Assembly (NCBI RefSeq): GCF_004005945.1
Contig: NZ_SACS01000007.1
Span: forward strand, 62,001 to 126,000
Direction: 5' to 3'
Length of the DNA stretch: 64,000 nucleotides
DNA from: Rheinheimera riviphila
GTDB taxonomy: Bacteria; Pseudomonadota; Gammaproteobacteria; Enterobacterales; Alteromonadaceae
Position numbers and translations under genes: made by a program. Below are positions 30,924-39,660 of this stretch, one piece after another. The stretch's first letter is position 1, and every line of letters starts with the position of its first letter. The notes below the pieces were generated by a model. That model was not told where the DNA came from, did no database searches, and was given only the letters and a program-made list of their open reading frames with translations.

Positions 30924-31692
30924 CCGGCAACTGGTGAAACAAAGCGCCGCTTAACTTTGATGCTTCTTCGGTTTTACTGGAGGTCAGCAACATGGTTTCC
31001 AACGCGGTCATTTCCTCAACCGTCAGCTCCCGCCACTGCCCGGCATTTAAACCCGCCAACCGCACATTCATGATCCGCACCCGCTTTAATTTGGTGACAT
31101 TAAAACCGAGGTATTCGGTCATCCGGCGAATTTGCCGGTTCAGACCCTGGCGTAGTACGATATTAAAGGTATGGCGGGACTTCTGGGTGACCTGACATGG
31201 CAGCGTCACGGTCTCCAGAATTGGCACACCAGCGGCCATTTTTTTGATAAAACCATCGTGGATTGGCTTGTCGACCGTCACCACATACTCTTTATCATGG
31301 GCATTGCCGGCCCGCAGAATTTTATTGACGATATCACCGTCATTGGTCAGAAAAATCAGCCCTTCGGATTCTTTGTCCAAGCGGCCAATCGGGAAAATCC
31401 GCTCCGGATATTTCACCGCATCAACAATATTGCCTTTGATGTGCAATTCCGTAGTGCACGTGATGCCGACTGGTTTGTGGTACGCCAGATAAACCCGGCG
31501 TGGTTTGTTTTTCAGAGGTTTGCCGGCAACTTCGACGTTGTCGTCGGCTGAAACTTTGGTGCCGACCAGCGCTACCTGGCCATTCACTTTCACCTGGCCC
31601 GACTCAATCAGCTTGTCGGCTTCACGCCGCGAACAAAATCCGGTGTCGCTGATAAATTTGTTTAAACGAAATAACGAAGCAGCGTCAGTCAC
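30913..31692 (-). CDS. rluF: 23S rRNA pseudouridine synthase RluF-like
   Basis: RluF makes pseudouridine in 23S rRNA (position 2604 in E. coli) and can act on tRNA-Tyr. Near the start is an S4 RNA-binding domain (RLNKFISDTGFCSRREADKLI); the catalytic Asp lies in GRLDKESEGLIFLTND, and RQGLNRQIRRM is the RluB/E/F-family block. I chose GTG 31692 (MTDAASLFRLNK) because it gives the normal N-terminus; a TTG at 31725 adds 11 residues without a ribosome site. Confidence 0.88.
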   Translation of the reverse strand: MTDAASLFRLNKFISDTGFCSRREADKLIESGQVKVNGQVALVGTKVSADDNVEVAGKPLKNKPRRVYLAYHKPVGITCTTELHIKGNIVDAVKYPERIFPIGRLDKESEGLIFLTNDGDIVNKILRAGNAHDKEYVVTVDKPIHDGFIKKMAAGVPILETVTLPCQVTQKSRHTFNIVLRQGLNRQIRRMTEYLGFNVTKLKRVRIMNVRLAGLNAGQWRELTVEEMTALETMLLTSSKTEEASKLSGALFHQLPDED

Positions 31693-31777
31693 TGTCAGGG
31701 CACCTGTGCGGGAAAAAGTGGCCAAAGTTTAAGGCGAGCCGCCACTTTGAGCAAGTAAAGGCCGGTTTTTACACTTG

Positions 31778-32128
31778 TTATTCCGCCCAAATCGCCAGTT
31801 GATTGCCGCCAGGCTCCAGGAACTCAAAACGATGACCGCCCGGAAAACTGAAAATAGGTTTGACGATGGTCGCCCCTATAGCCGTCACTTCAGCCAGACT
31901 TTGTGCCAGATTGGCGCTTTTTAACACCACCAGCGTGCCGCCTTGTGCTGGTGTGGCCACGATGTTCGAGCGGTAAAAACCACCATCGATACCGGCACCA
32001 AAAAATGCGATATAGTCCGGGCCATAATCTTCAAACCGCCAGCCAAACAGCGCGGTGAAAAAGTCTTTGCTGGCTTGTGGGTTCAAGCTGGGTAGTTCGA
32101 GGTAATTAATTTGATCAGGTAAGGACAT
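31778..32128 (-). CDS. VOC (glyoxalase/bleomycin-resistance) superfamily protein
   Basis: This single-domain protein of 116 residues has the betaalphabetabetabeta pattern of the vicinal-oxygen-chelate fold: INYLELPSLNPQASKDFFTALFGW at the start and FLEPGGNQLAIW at the end, with a GGTLVVLK strand between. Enzymes of this superfamily bind a metal and small substrates, but the substrate here is unknown. ATG 32128 is preferred to GTG 32134. It is a single gene with its own short upstream region. Confidence 0.85.
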   Translation of the reverse strand: MSLPDQINYLELPSLNPQASKDFFTALFGWRFEDYGPDYIAFFGAGIDGGFYRSNIVATPAQGGTLVVLKSANLAQSLAEVTAIGATIVKPIFSFPGGHRFEFLEPGGNQLAIWAE

Positions 32129-32353
32129 ATGCACCGCGCCTGCTTTTAGATGATGGTCAATAAAGGTATCACAGTGACAAAAAATTATCCGGCTGGAAGA
32201 TGTGAGTTTTCAATCGCGGTATCAAGTCTGGGACATTCAGCGGATTGTAGCAACAACTGATCCCATCCCAAGCCAATTGACCACTCCGTTCTGGCATAAT
32301 GCTGCCTGATTTTGATTGCGGTCAGATCAGTTTTTGTAGACACCGGAGAACCC

Positions 32354-33037
32354 ATGCTGAAGTACGACTACATTTTGTTTGATGCCGACGATACCTTATT
32401 TCATTTTGACGCTTTTAGTGGCTTACAACAGATGTTCAGCCGATATCAGTTGCCCTTTGATCAGGATGAATTCCAGCGTTATCAACGCGTCAACATGCCG
32501 TTGTGGCAGCAATATCAGGATGGACAAATCAGCGCCACCGATTTACAACAGCGCCGGTTTGAACCATATGCCGGAATGCTTGGCGTCAGTGCTTTACAGC
32601 TGAACCAGGAATTTTTACTCACCATGGCCAGGCTATGCACCTTGCTGCCAGGCGCCCGCGAATTACTGGATTTCCTGAAAGGCAAAGCGCGGCTTGGCAT
32701 TATCACCAATGGTTTTACCGCGATGCAGCAAGCCCGGCTGGAACATTGTGGTGTGGTCGATTTATTTGACCCCTTGGTGATTTCCGAGCAAGTAGGCGTT
32801 GCCAAACCAGATCCGAAAATTTTCCAGCATGCTTTTCGCCAGCTTGGTGAACCGGATAAAAGCCGGATCCTGATGGTCGGCGATAATCCGCATTCCGATG
32901 TCCTTGGTGCCCAAAACGCCGGTATCGACAGCTGCTGGCTAAACACCACAGCACAGCCACTGCCCGTCGGCATTTCGCCTACCTATCAGATAACGTCATT
33001 GTTTGAATTGCCGGCGTTGCTCCATCACCCGATATAG
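32354..33037 (+). CDS. yjjG: YjjG-type pyrimidine 5'-nucleotidase (HAD family)
   Basis: YjjG dephosphorylates pyrimidine nucleotides, with a house-cleaning role against non-canonical ones. The 227 residues start MLKYDYILFDADDTLFHFD; the nucleophile motif is DADDT. ITNGF is motif II, VGVAKPDPKIF motif III, and MVGDNPHSDVLGA motif IV. GGAG precedes ATG 32354, so the longer frame from 32312 is rejected. Confidence 0.92.
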   Translation: MLKYDYILFDADDTLFHFDAFSGLQQMFSRYQLPFDQDEFQRYQRVNMPLWQQYQDGQISATDLQQRRFEPYAGMLGVSALQLNQEFLLTMARLCTLLPGARELLDFLKGKARLGIITNGFTAMQQARLEHCGVVDLFDPLVISEQVGVAKPDPKIFQHAFRQLGEPDKSRILMVGDNPHSDVLGAQNAGIDSCWLNTTAQPLPVGISPTYQITSLFELPALLHHPI

Positions 33038-33260
33038 CCGGCAAGATAGTGTTGCAGCGCACTGAGTTGCCTGGGCACGCATGCGATAATACGATGGACA
33101 CCGTGACATTGCCGTCATCACAGAATTGTGGCATCTCCCCAACGAAGTGAATTTAATTATTGTTGAAAAACATAAACTTAAAGCTTAACTATTAATCAGT
33201 CCTTGAACATCGATAATTAACGATATATATTTCGATTAATCGCGATTTAAAGATATATTG

Positions 33261-33276
33261 AGTTTGGGCCCAAACT
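33261..33276. promoter_or_regulatory. perfect 16-bp palindrome upstream of arsR, candidate operator
   Basis: AGTTTGGGCCCAAACT is fully self-complementary and ends 13 bases before the arsR start codon. A TATATT lies just upstream (33254-33259), so the palindrome would overlap the transcription start. An AT-rich imperfect inverted repeat also occurs at 33208-33245. The ArsR-type dimer is the obvious candidate ligand. Confidence 0.5.
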
Positions 33277-33289
33277 GAGTAGATAACCG

Positions 33290-33595
33290 ATGAGTAATAA
33301 TGAACTGGACGAAATGATCAAAGCGCTGTCGCATCCGATTAGGCGCGACATCCTGAACTGGCTGAAACAGCCGGATCTGTATTTTGCCGATCAGGAGCAC
33401 CCGCTGTCGTTTGGCGTCTGTGCCGGCAAAATTGATCAAAAAACCGGACTGTCCCAGTCCACGGTTTCGAACCATCTGGCGATTTTGCAACGGGCTGGTT
33501 TTATCAGCAGCAAAAAAGTCGGGCAATGGAATTTTTTCTCCCGCAATGAAGCTGCGGTGCAGGCGTTTTTAGAGCAAATGCAGCAGCAACTTTAG
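33290..33595 (+). CDS. ArsR-family winged-helix regulator
   Basis: The 101 residues carry the ArsR-type fold: IKALSHPIRRDILNWL at the start and the recognition helix region GLSQSTVSNHLAILQRAGFI near 60-79. No CxC metal-binding motif is seen (one Cys, in GVCAGK), so it may sense something other than a metal. It is 18 bases upstream of an Old Yellow Enzyme gene on the same strand, which suggests it regulates that gene and itself. Confidence 0.88.
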   Translation: MSNNELDEMIKALSHPIRRDILNWLKQPDLYFADQEHPLSFGVCAGKIDQKTGLSQSTVSNHLAILQRAGFISSKKVGQWNFFSRNEAAVQAFLEQMQQQL

Positions 33596-33613
33596 CCGGG
33601 TTTAAACCACCTA

Positions 33614-34690
33614 ATGTTGAGCACTGAAATGATGAATACAGTCAATTTGTTTGATCCCATTCAACTGGGCGATTTAACCGCAAAAAACCGCATTATTATG
33701 GCGCCGTTAACCCGTTGTCGCGCCAGTGCCGGCCGGGTGCCGAATGCACTGATGGCCGACTATTACCGCCAGCGCGCCACGGCCGGACTGATTTTAACCG
33801 AAGCCACTTCAGTAACGCCGATGGGCGTGGGTTATCCGGATACACCCGGCATTTGGTCGGACGAACAAGTCGCTGGCTGGAAAGACGTCACCGAAGCGGT
33901 GCATCAGCAAGGTGGGTTAATCTTCCTGCAGCTGTGGCATGTCGGCCGGGTGTCAGACCCATTTTATTTAGATGGTGCGCAGCCGGTCGCACCCAGTGCG
34001 GTGAAACCGGCAGGCCATGTCAGTTTGCTGCGGCCAATGAAAGATTTTGAAACCCCAAGGGCTTTGACCCTGGATGAAATCGCTGAGGTTGTTGCCGCGT
34101 ACCGTCAAGGCGCGATTAATGCCAAAGCCGCCGGTTTTGATGGCGTGCATGTGCATGGTGCCAATGGTTATTTGCTTGACCAGTTCCTGCAAGACAGCAC
34201 CAATCAGCGCACGGACAACTATGGTGGTGCACTGGAAAATCGCGCCCGCTTAATGCTGGAAGTGACCGATGCCTGTATCGACGTCTGGGGCAAAGATCGG
34301 GTAGCGGTGCATTTAGCGCCAAGAATGGATGCGCATGATATGGGCGACAGCAATCCGGCGGAAACTTTTGGTTATGTTGCCCGTGAGCTTGGTGCGCGTA
34401 AGATTGCCTTTATTTCAACCCGCGAACATGCGGCGGATAACAGCTTAACGCCGATGCTGAAACAACAATTTGGTGGCGTGGTGATTGCTAACGAGCAGTT
34501 TAGCAAAGCACAGGCCAACCAATGGCTGGCCGAAGGCAAAGCTGATGCAGTCGCTTTTGGTGTGCCATTTATCGCGAATCCGGATTTACCACGCCGGTTG
34601 GAGCTGGATGCCGCGCTAAATGCGCCACGCAAAGAGCTGTTTTATGCTTCAGGCGCTGAAGGTTATACCGACTATCCGCTACTTGCGTAA
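33614..34690 (+). CDS. nemA: Old Yellow Enzyme family ene-reductase (NemA-like)
   Basis: This FMN-dependent reductase acts on activated alkenes and electrophiles such as N-ethylmaleimide. The 358 residues include APLTRCRAS with the flavin-tuning Thr, QLWHVGRVSDP, the substrate-binding His/Asn pair in HVHGANGYLLDQFL, and DSTNQRTDNYGG. In one segment (HLAPRMD) an Ala-Pro replaces the usual R-(L/I)-SP pattern. ATG 33629 or 33632 (MNTVNLFDPIQ) are alternative starts. The ArsR gene upstream probably controls it; a terminator follows. Confidence 0.9.
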   Translation: MLSTEMMNTVNLFDPIQLGDLTAKNRIIMAPLTRCRASAGRVPNALMADYYRQRATAGLILTEATSVTPMGVGYPDTPGIWSDEQVAGWKDVTEAVHQQGGLIFLQLWHVGRVSDPFYLDGAQPVAPSAVKPAGHVSLLRPMKDFETPRALTLDEIAEVVAAYRQGAINAKAAGFDGVHVHGANGYLLDQFLQDSTNQRTDNYGGALENRARLMLEVTDACIDVWGKDRVAVHLAPRMDAHDMGDSNPAETFGYVARELGARKIAFISTREHAADNSLTPMLKQQFGGVVIANEQFSKAQANQWLAEGKADAVAFGVPFIANPDLPRRLELDAALNAPRKELFYASGAEGYTDYPLLA

Positions 34691-34700
34691 ATCAGGTTGC

Positions 34701-34737
34701 CGGCACCGCTGACCACAGTGGTGCCGTTCTGCTTTTT
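34701..34737 (+). terminator. terminator of the arsR-nemA unit
   Basis: CGGCACCGCTG and CAGTGGTGCCG pair over 11 bp (one G-U) around loop ACCA, followed by TTCTGCTTTTTG. Confidence 0.8.
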
Positions 34738-34860
34738 GCCCAAGGCTCAATTAGAAACATGCACTCGTCAGACGACCATTAAAAAATTCCCTGCTATCCT
34801 TTTGAACAGCAACATAAAGTTATCTGTGTGCGTTTTCGGTGTTCAAGGAGCCTTTGCAGC

Positions 34861-36375
34861 ATGGCAGCGAATTCAACCTCAGGTTTCAGCCTCAAACTGA
34901 CCGGCAAATTGCTGGTCGTGATTACGGTGATCCTGGTCAGTTGTCAGTTGCTGATGTCCGGATTTTATTGGGTGACCAATGCGCAAAAACTGCAACAAGC
35001 CCATCAACAACACCTGCAGCAATTACAAATCACCCTTGGCCAGACCATCGCCATTGATGTCTGGAACTTTAACCCGGGCTCCCTGGAAGTACTGCTAAAA
35101 CCTTATCTGAATGATGAGGCGATCAAAGCCATTACCGTTCGCGATATGCAACAGAATCAACTGACTTTGCCCCGCACCGCTGGCAACCCGGCACCGGCCA
35201 CTGCACGCAGCAGCCAGCCCTTGTTTCTGACTATCGCTGGCAACAACGAACAAATCGGTCAGTTGCAAATCATCGACGACATTACTTACATCCATCAGGA
35301 ACTGCGGCAAAACCTGCAACGTCAGTTCACAGAACTGTTGATTATGCTGGTGTTATTGGCCATCGGCCTGACATTCACCTTGCATCTTTTGGTGCTGCGG
35401 CCGTTATGCAAATTGCATCATGCGCTGATGGAGGCGATCCAGAATAAAACCGACACCGTGCAAAACCCGCTGCTCGGTTTACATGACGAGTTTGAAGAAG
35501 TAGCGGCCGGGATGGTGGCGTTGTCGGACCGCTTATCCGGCGATATGCAGCAAATTTTGCAATCTCAAACTGCGCTGATGGCTGCGAAAGAAAAAACCGA
35601 ACAGGCGCTGCAGGACCTGAAACAAACCCAGGAAGCGTTGTTGCAGTCGGAAAAACAAGCCTCATTAGGCGCACTGGTGTCTGGGGTGGCGCATGAAGTG
35701 AATACCCCGCTCGGGATTATCATTACCAGCGTCACTTGTATGCACGAACAGCTTCATCGCATTCACAAGGATATGACCGCTGGCAAACTAACACGGCAGG
35801 TATTGCAGGACAATGTCAGCTCACTGCTGGAAGCGGCACAATTAATCACCCACAACGCCGACCGCGCTTCGCAGCTGGTCACCAACTTTAAACTGTTGGC
35901 GAAAGAGCAAAGCACCGAAGCCGAGCGTAGCTTTGATTTATCTGCATATTTAACCGAAGTGTTGCAAAGCCTGCAACCGCAACTGGCCAAAGCCCATATT
36001 GAACTACAAATGCAATTAGAGCCGAAAATCACCCTGGTCGGCATGCCGGGGTTGTTTCATCAAGTGCTGTCGACCATGGTGTCCAATGTCATTCAACACG
36101 CTTATCCACGTGGCGAGGGTGGTTATTGTAAAGTAGAGTTGTACCGACAAAACCAATTTTTAATGCTGGCGTTAAGTGATGGCGGACAGGGGATCGAACA
36201 TGATCAACTCAAGCATGTGTTTGACCCTTTCTACACCACGCAGTTAGGCACCGGCACCAGTGGCCTCGGACTGGCGATTGTGCATCGGATCGTCCGCTCC
36301 AATTTATGCGGGCAAATTAGCGTCCAGAGTCGTGAGCAAGAGGGAACCCGCTTTGAAATTCAAATCCCGGCTTAA
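34861..36375 (+). CDS. membrane sensor histidine kinase
   Basis: The 504 residues have two membrane helices (about 15-35 and 160-182) flanking a periplasmic sensing region, a HAMP-like linker, a coiled coil with QTQEALLQSEKQAS, and a kinase core. The phospho-acceptor is His278 in VAHEVNTPLG; ATP-binding blocks are VSNVIQHAYP, DGGQGIEHD, VFDPFYTT and GLGLAIVHRIV. No response regulator gene is nearby. It overlaps the porin gene by 23 bases, so kinase, porin and PstS-like protein are one unit. AGGAG precedes ATG 34861. Confidence 0.9.
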   Translation: MAANSTSGFSLKLTGKLLVVITVILVSCQLLMSGFYWVTNAQKLQQAHQQHLQQLQITLGQTIAIDVWNFNPGSLEVLLKPYLNDEAIKAITVRDMQQNQLTLPRTAGNPAPATARSSQPLFLTIAGNNEQIGQLQIIDDITYIHQELRQNLQRQFTELLIMLVLLAIGLTFTLHLLVLRPLCKLHHALMEAIQNKTDTVQNPLLGLHDEFEEVAAGMVALSDRLSGDMQQILQSQTALMAAKEKTEQALQDLKQTQEALLQSEKQASLGALVSGVAHEVNTPLGIIITSVTCMHEQLHRIHKDMTAGKLTRQVLQDNVSSLLEAAQLITHNADRASQLVTNFKLLAKEQSTEAERSFDLSAYLTEVLQSLQPQLAKAHIELQMQLEPKITLVGMPGLFHQVLSTMVSNVIQHAYPRGEGGYCKVELYRQNQFLMLALSDGGQGIEHDQLKHVFDPFYTTQLGTGTSGLGLAIVHRIVRSNLCGQISVQSREQEGTRFEIQIPA

Positions 36376-37546
36376 AGTCCTGCTTTGCTTGTTAGTCACC
36401 AGCGTCGCCTGCTTCCTGCCTGCGCAGGCACAACAACCAGTGTCGATCAATGGTTTTGGCTCGGTGCGGCTGGGAAAACTGCTGCCCTCCAAAGACAATC
36501 CGCAGCTGGTGGAGTTTTACAACGACGATGGCCTTAGTTTTGCCGACGACACCTTGTTTGGCTTACAACTACAGACCGAAAGCAGTGCCGATCTTAGCTA
36601 CACCCTACAGCTGCTCGGTAAAGCACTAGAAGATTATGATCCAGACGTCAGCCTGGCTTTTGTCCGTTATCAGCTGGCCCCTGATCACCAACTCAAATTC
36701 GGCCGTCTGGCCGTGCCATTATTTGCCCAGTCCGATATTCAATATGTCGGTTATAGCCACGACTATTCGCGGTTGCCCAAAGCGCTGTATTACCGTTTTG
36801 ACTTTGAAGTCGCCGACGGGGTGGCCTTTGAAGGTCAGCAGATTTTCCAGGATTTTAGCCTGAAGTATGTGCTGCAGCTGACTGAGTTTAGTGGCAATGT
36901 GTTTAAACGCCAGGGTTCTGGCGGTATTCCAATCAAGCTGCATCAAATGAACAACCTGCGCCTTGAACTGGCCTATCAGCAATTGCAGTTGTTCGCCGGT
37001 GGGGTGCGCGCCGACACCGATGCTGATCAGCTGAACGCACAGTTACTGGCGCCGTTATTGCCGCAGCTGCAGGCATCTACTGCAAGTTTAGCCGCGCAAC
37101 AACAATTTATGGCGGCGCTTAATTTTAATAAAGACGCCGCATATACTTTTTGGGGATTACGCTGGCAATATCAGGCATGGAGACTGGAGGCAGAACGCTC
37201 CCGCTATGGCATCTCCGATAGCGCCGATGTGATCAATACCGCTGAGTATCTCGCCTTATCCTATCGTTTTGACCGCGTGATAGTGACACTGCATCAGGAA
37301 AAGCAAACCGAAAATCCGGAAAATGTGCAGTGGCTGACCCAAGTTACAGCACCGGAACTTCGCCAAATAGGTATCAATCTTTCAAGGAGCCTCAATAATA
37401 CTTCGTACCGGATGCAAGTGTTGTCGTTACGCTATGATTTGCAGCCTGGGATCGCATTAAAAGCCGACATCTTTAATGGCAAACACCAACTTGCTAACGT
37501 TGGCCGTTTTAAAGGTTTTTCGCTGGGGGTGGATTTTGTATTCTGA
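36353..37546 (+). CDS. outer-membrane porin-like protein
   Basis: The 397 residues have a cleavable signal peptide (core VLLCLLVTSVACFLPAQAQ) and a beta-barrel pattern of alternating strands ending in aromatic F (LGVDFVF), the usual outer-membrane sorting signal. RYQLAPDHQLKFGRLAVP is porin-like. The start is TTG 36353, chosen because AGAGGGA lies at proper distance and the signal peptide then begins at once. Overlaps on both sides tie it to the histidine kinase and the PstS-like gene. The substrate is unknown. Confidence 0.78.
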   Translation: MKFKSRLKVLLCLLVTSVACFLPAQAQQPVSINGFGSVRLGKLLPSKDNPQLVEFYNDDGLSFADDTLFGLQLQTESSADLSYTLQLLGKALEDYDPDVSLAFVRYQLAPDHQLKFGRLAVPLFAQSDIQYVGYSHDYSRLPKALYYRFDFEVADGVAFEGQQIFQDFSLKYVLQLTEFSGNVFKRQGSGGIPIKLHQMNNLRLELAYQQLQLFAGGVRADTDADQLNAQLLAPLLPQLQASTASLAAQQQFMAALNFNKDAAYTFWGLRWQYQAWRLEAERSRYGISDSADVINTAEYLALSYRFDRVIVTLHQEKQTENPENVQWLTQVTAPELRQIGINLSRSLNNTSYRMQVLSLRYDLQPGIALKADIFNGKHQLANVGRFKGFSLGVDFVF

Positions 37547-38012
37547 CCGTGTCCGCCGCCTGTTCATGCTGATTTTGTGCAGCGGCTGCTGGTCGTTGAT
37601 GCTGGCCAGGCCGCTGCATGCTGCCGACTTTGTGGTGGTGGTCCACAACGACAACCGCAGTGCGATCACGCAGCAACTGCTGATGCAGTTGTATCTGAAA
37701 AAAACCGCTGCCTTTGCCGACGGTAAAGCAGCGACATTGCTACATTTACCGCGATCGTCAGCCGAGCATCAGCAATTTTGCCTGGAACTTCTAAATCTTA
37801 CCGCCCACCAATATCAATCGTACTGGTCGCGGCTGGTATTTACCGGTAACGCCAGTAACCTGCAATTCGCCAACGCCAACAGCATTTTACAGCAGGTACA
37901 GCAAAATCCGGCGGCCATTGCTTATCTGCCGGCAGATACCGCTTTGTCTGGCGTCCGGCAGTTGGGTTTTTTACGCAATGGTCAGTGGCAAGAATCGCCG
38001 GTAACTCATTAG
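37539..38012 (+). CDS. PstS-like phosphate-type substrate-binding protein (small)
   Basis: The 157 residues look like a short periplasmic binding domain: a signal peptide with Arg-rich start (RVRRLFMLILCSG, cleavage after LHA), then VVVVHNDNRSAITQQLLMQLYLKKTAAFADGKAA, typical of PstS-like proteins encoded next to porins and sensor proteins. TTG 37539 after GGGGTGGA gives a complete signal peptide and overlaps the porin; ATG 37566 would remove the positively charged part. No ABC permease is adjacent, suggesting a sensory rather than transport role. Confidence 0.75.
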   Translation, partial: YSDRVRRLFMLILCSGCWSLMLARPLHAADFVVVVHNDNRSAITQQLLMQLYLKKTAAFADGKAATLLHLPRSSAEHQQFCLELLNLTAHQYQSYWSRLVFTGNASNLQFANANSILQQVQQNPAAIAYLPADTALSGVRQLGFLRNGQWQESPVTH

Positions 38013-38150
38013 AGCAGCGTTGTTGCTGCAGATCCCGCAAAGTTCGCAATCACGACTAAGACTTCAGGCAAAAGCAGTAGCTTTTGCTAAAGTAAAGCAT
38101 CGACCGACCATTGCAGTGCTTCGGCGCGTTTGGCAGCCAGTGAGGTCACT

Positions 38151-39020
38151 ATGCAGCTCCTGATCCGTTTTGGACTGTTGTTTTTGCTAGGGATTGGCGC
38201 CGCAGGCCACACCATGGCCAACCAGATGTGGTTGTTGCTAAACAATCACAGCGATAGTCGCGATGGCCGTGGTGATGTTGATATTCAAATTCTGAGTCTG
38301 TTGCAGCAAGTCGCAGCGCCTGAACTTCAGATCGAGCCAATACGGCTTGGGGATGCCCGCAGCTGGTTACTGCTGCGCCAGCACCCAAATTATTGTGCCA
38401 TGAGCAAGATCTGGACGCCGGAGCGTGCTGAATTTTTACACTTCTCAGCCAGCCCCACCTCGGTGTATCCACCGCTGCTACTGATCAGTGACCGTCACTT
38501 CGGCGGCGAAGTAATCGATTTTCAAAGGCTGCTGCACCAGCAACCAAAACTTAAAATCGGCCTGGTACAGGGGCGCAGCTATGGTGAAAATCTTGATGCA
38601 TTGCTTAAACAGTTTCCGAATAATTTCTACCAAAGAGGTGGCGAATTTGCCGCCGAGACTTTATTGCAAATGCTAAGTAAGCAGCGGCTTGACGCCATTA
38701 TTGAATTCGCAGCTACGGTGCGTAGCCATGAAACTCAAGTGCCACAATCCCGCCAGTTTATCCGGCACCGGCTGCAAGATCAGCCGGTGATCAAAGGTTT
38801 TCTGGTCTGTCACAAAAGCCCGACAGGTCAGCTGTTGATTGACCTTATTAATCAGAAAATGCAGTTACCACAGTACCGTAACACGGTGTTCAAACTGCAC
38901 CAGGACTATTTTGATGCTGAAGACTTTGCATTGATCAGCAACGACTTACAGCAGATATTTAGCCCGCAGCTGACCGGTCTATACCCAAAATCATTGAAGA
39001 TTCGGGTAGGCGGCAACTGA
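38151..39020 (+). CDS. periplasmic solute-binding protein-like, C-terminus from an ERIC element
   Basis: The 289 residues have a signal peptide (LIRFGLLFLLGIGAAGHTMA) and the pattern of type 3 amino-acid-like binding proteins: YCAMSKIWTPERAEF, LKIGLVQGRSYGENLD, and LLQMLSKQRLDAIIE. GAGG precedes ATG 38151. The last 13-14 residues (from about LYPKSLKIRVGG) and the TGA stop come from an ERIC-like element starting at 38980, so the original C-terminus has been replaced. It follows the kinase-porin-PstS cassette after 138 bases and may share a sensing role. Confidence 0.78.
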   Translation: MQLLIRFGLLFLLGIGAAGHTMANQMWLLLNNHSDSRDGRGDVDIQILSLLQQVAAPELQIEPIRLGDARSWLLLRQHPNYCAMSKIWTPERAEFLHFSASPTSVYPPLLLISDRHFGGEVIDFQRLLHQQPKLKIGLVQGRSYGENLDALLKQFPNNFYQRGGEFAAETLLQMLSKQRLDAIIEFAATVRSHETQVPQSRQFIRHRLQDQPVIKGFLVCHKSPTGQLLIDLINQKMQLPQYRNTVFKLHQDYFDAEDFALISNDLQQIFSPQLTGLYPKSLKIRVGGN

Positions 39021-39107
39021 GCGAATCCCCGGGAGCATAGTAGTCCTATGTGACTGGGGTGAGCGAAGGCGGCCAACAACCCCGAATCTTCAAGGATGAC
39101 GGGTATA
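38980..39107. repeat. complete ERIC/IRU-like element
   Basis: This copy of about 127 bp has TATACCC at one end and GGGTATA at the other, a long imperfect palindrome, and the block TGTGACTGGGGTGAGCGA that is the hallmark of enterobacterial ERIC repeats. It covers the 3' ends of both convergent neighbours. A second complete copy is at 44131. Confidence 0.85.
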
Positions 39108-39659
39108 TAAGTGATTTTTCAGCACCGCCAGCACCCGGCGGGTCAACCACATCAGGGCGAGACCCAATACAATCGCTACCGGCACCAGTGCCATACCAAG
39201 CAGTTCCTGTTCAGGCGGGAATGGCTCCGCCAGAAAAGCGATGGTCAGACTGTTACCTTCTGACATCGCCCACACACCCACGGCGTCGGGTGTAATCAGC
39301 TTGGCGCCAGCCAGAAACAGCAAACAAAACGAAGTCATAAACCCGAATACTGCCATGCCGTAATACAAACTAGCGGTCACCCCATGTTTCACCCGCTGAA
39401 TGGCCCGGAAACCCAGCGGCGGCGGCGCACCGTCGGTCATATGTGCGACATATTGCTCGGCCAATTGCCGTGGTTCGCCAAAACCCTGCAAAATTGTTGC
39501 GGCATCGGCTTGTTGCCCGGCAGCTTCGCGCTGCTCGATTAAATCAAAAATATGGCTTTCGATTTCCCGGATCACTTCTTTGGCTTCAGCCGGGCTCAGT
39601 CTTGCCAAATAACGTTGTAAGGTATTGAGATACTGATGAATCATTTGCTGTTGTTCCAT
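39090..39659 (-). CDS. HAAS-domain membrane protein
   Basis: This 189-residue protein opens with a HAAS-type signalling domain (LQRYLARLSPAEAKEVIREIESHIFDLIEQ), commonly encoded beside PadR regulators, and then has two or three membrane helices (about 93-120 and 155-178). Its last residues (YTRHP) and TGA stop derive from the ERIC-like element at 38980-39107. It is one base after padR, so the two are an operon. The molecular role is unknown. Confidence 0.82.
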   Translation of the reverse strand: MEQQQMIHQYLNTLQRYLARLSPAEAKEVIREIESHIFDLIEQREAAGQQADAATILQGFGEPRQLAEQYVAHMTDGAPPPLGFRAIQRVKHGVTASLYYGMAVFGFMTSFCLLFLAGAKLITPDAVGVWAMSEGNSLTIAFLAEPFPPEQELLGMALVPVAIVLGLALMWLTRRVLAVLKNHLYTRHP

Positions 39660-39660
39660 C

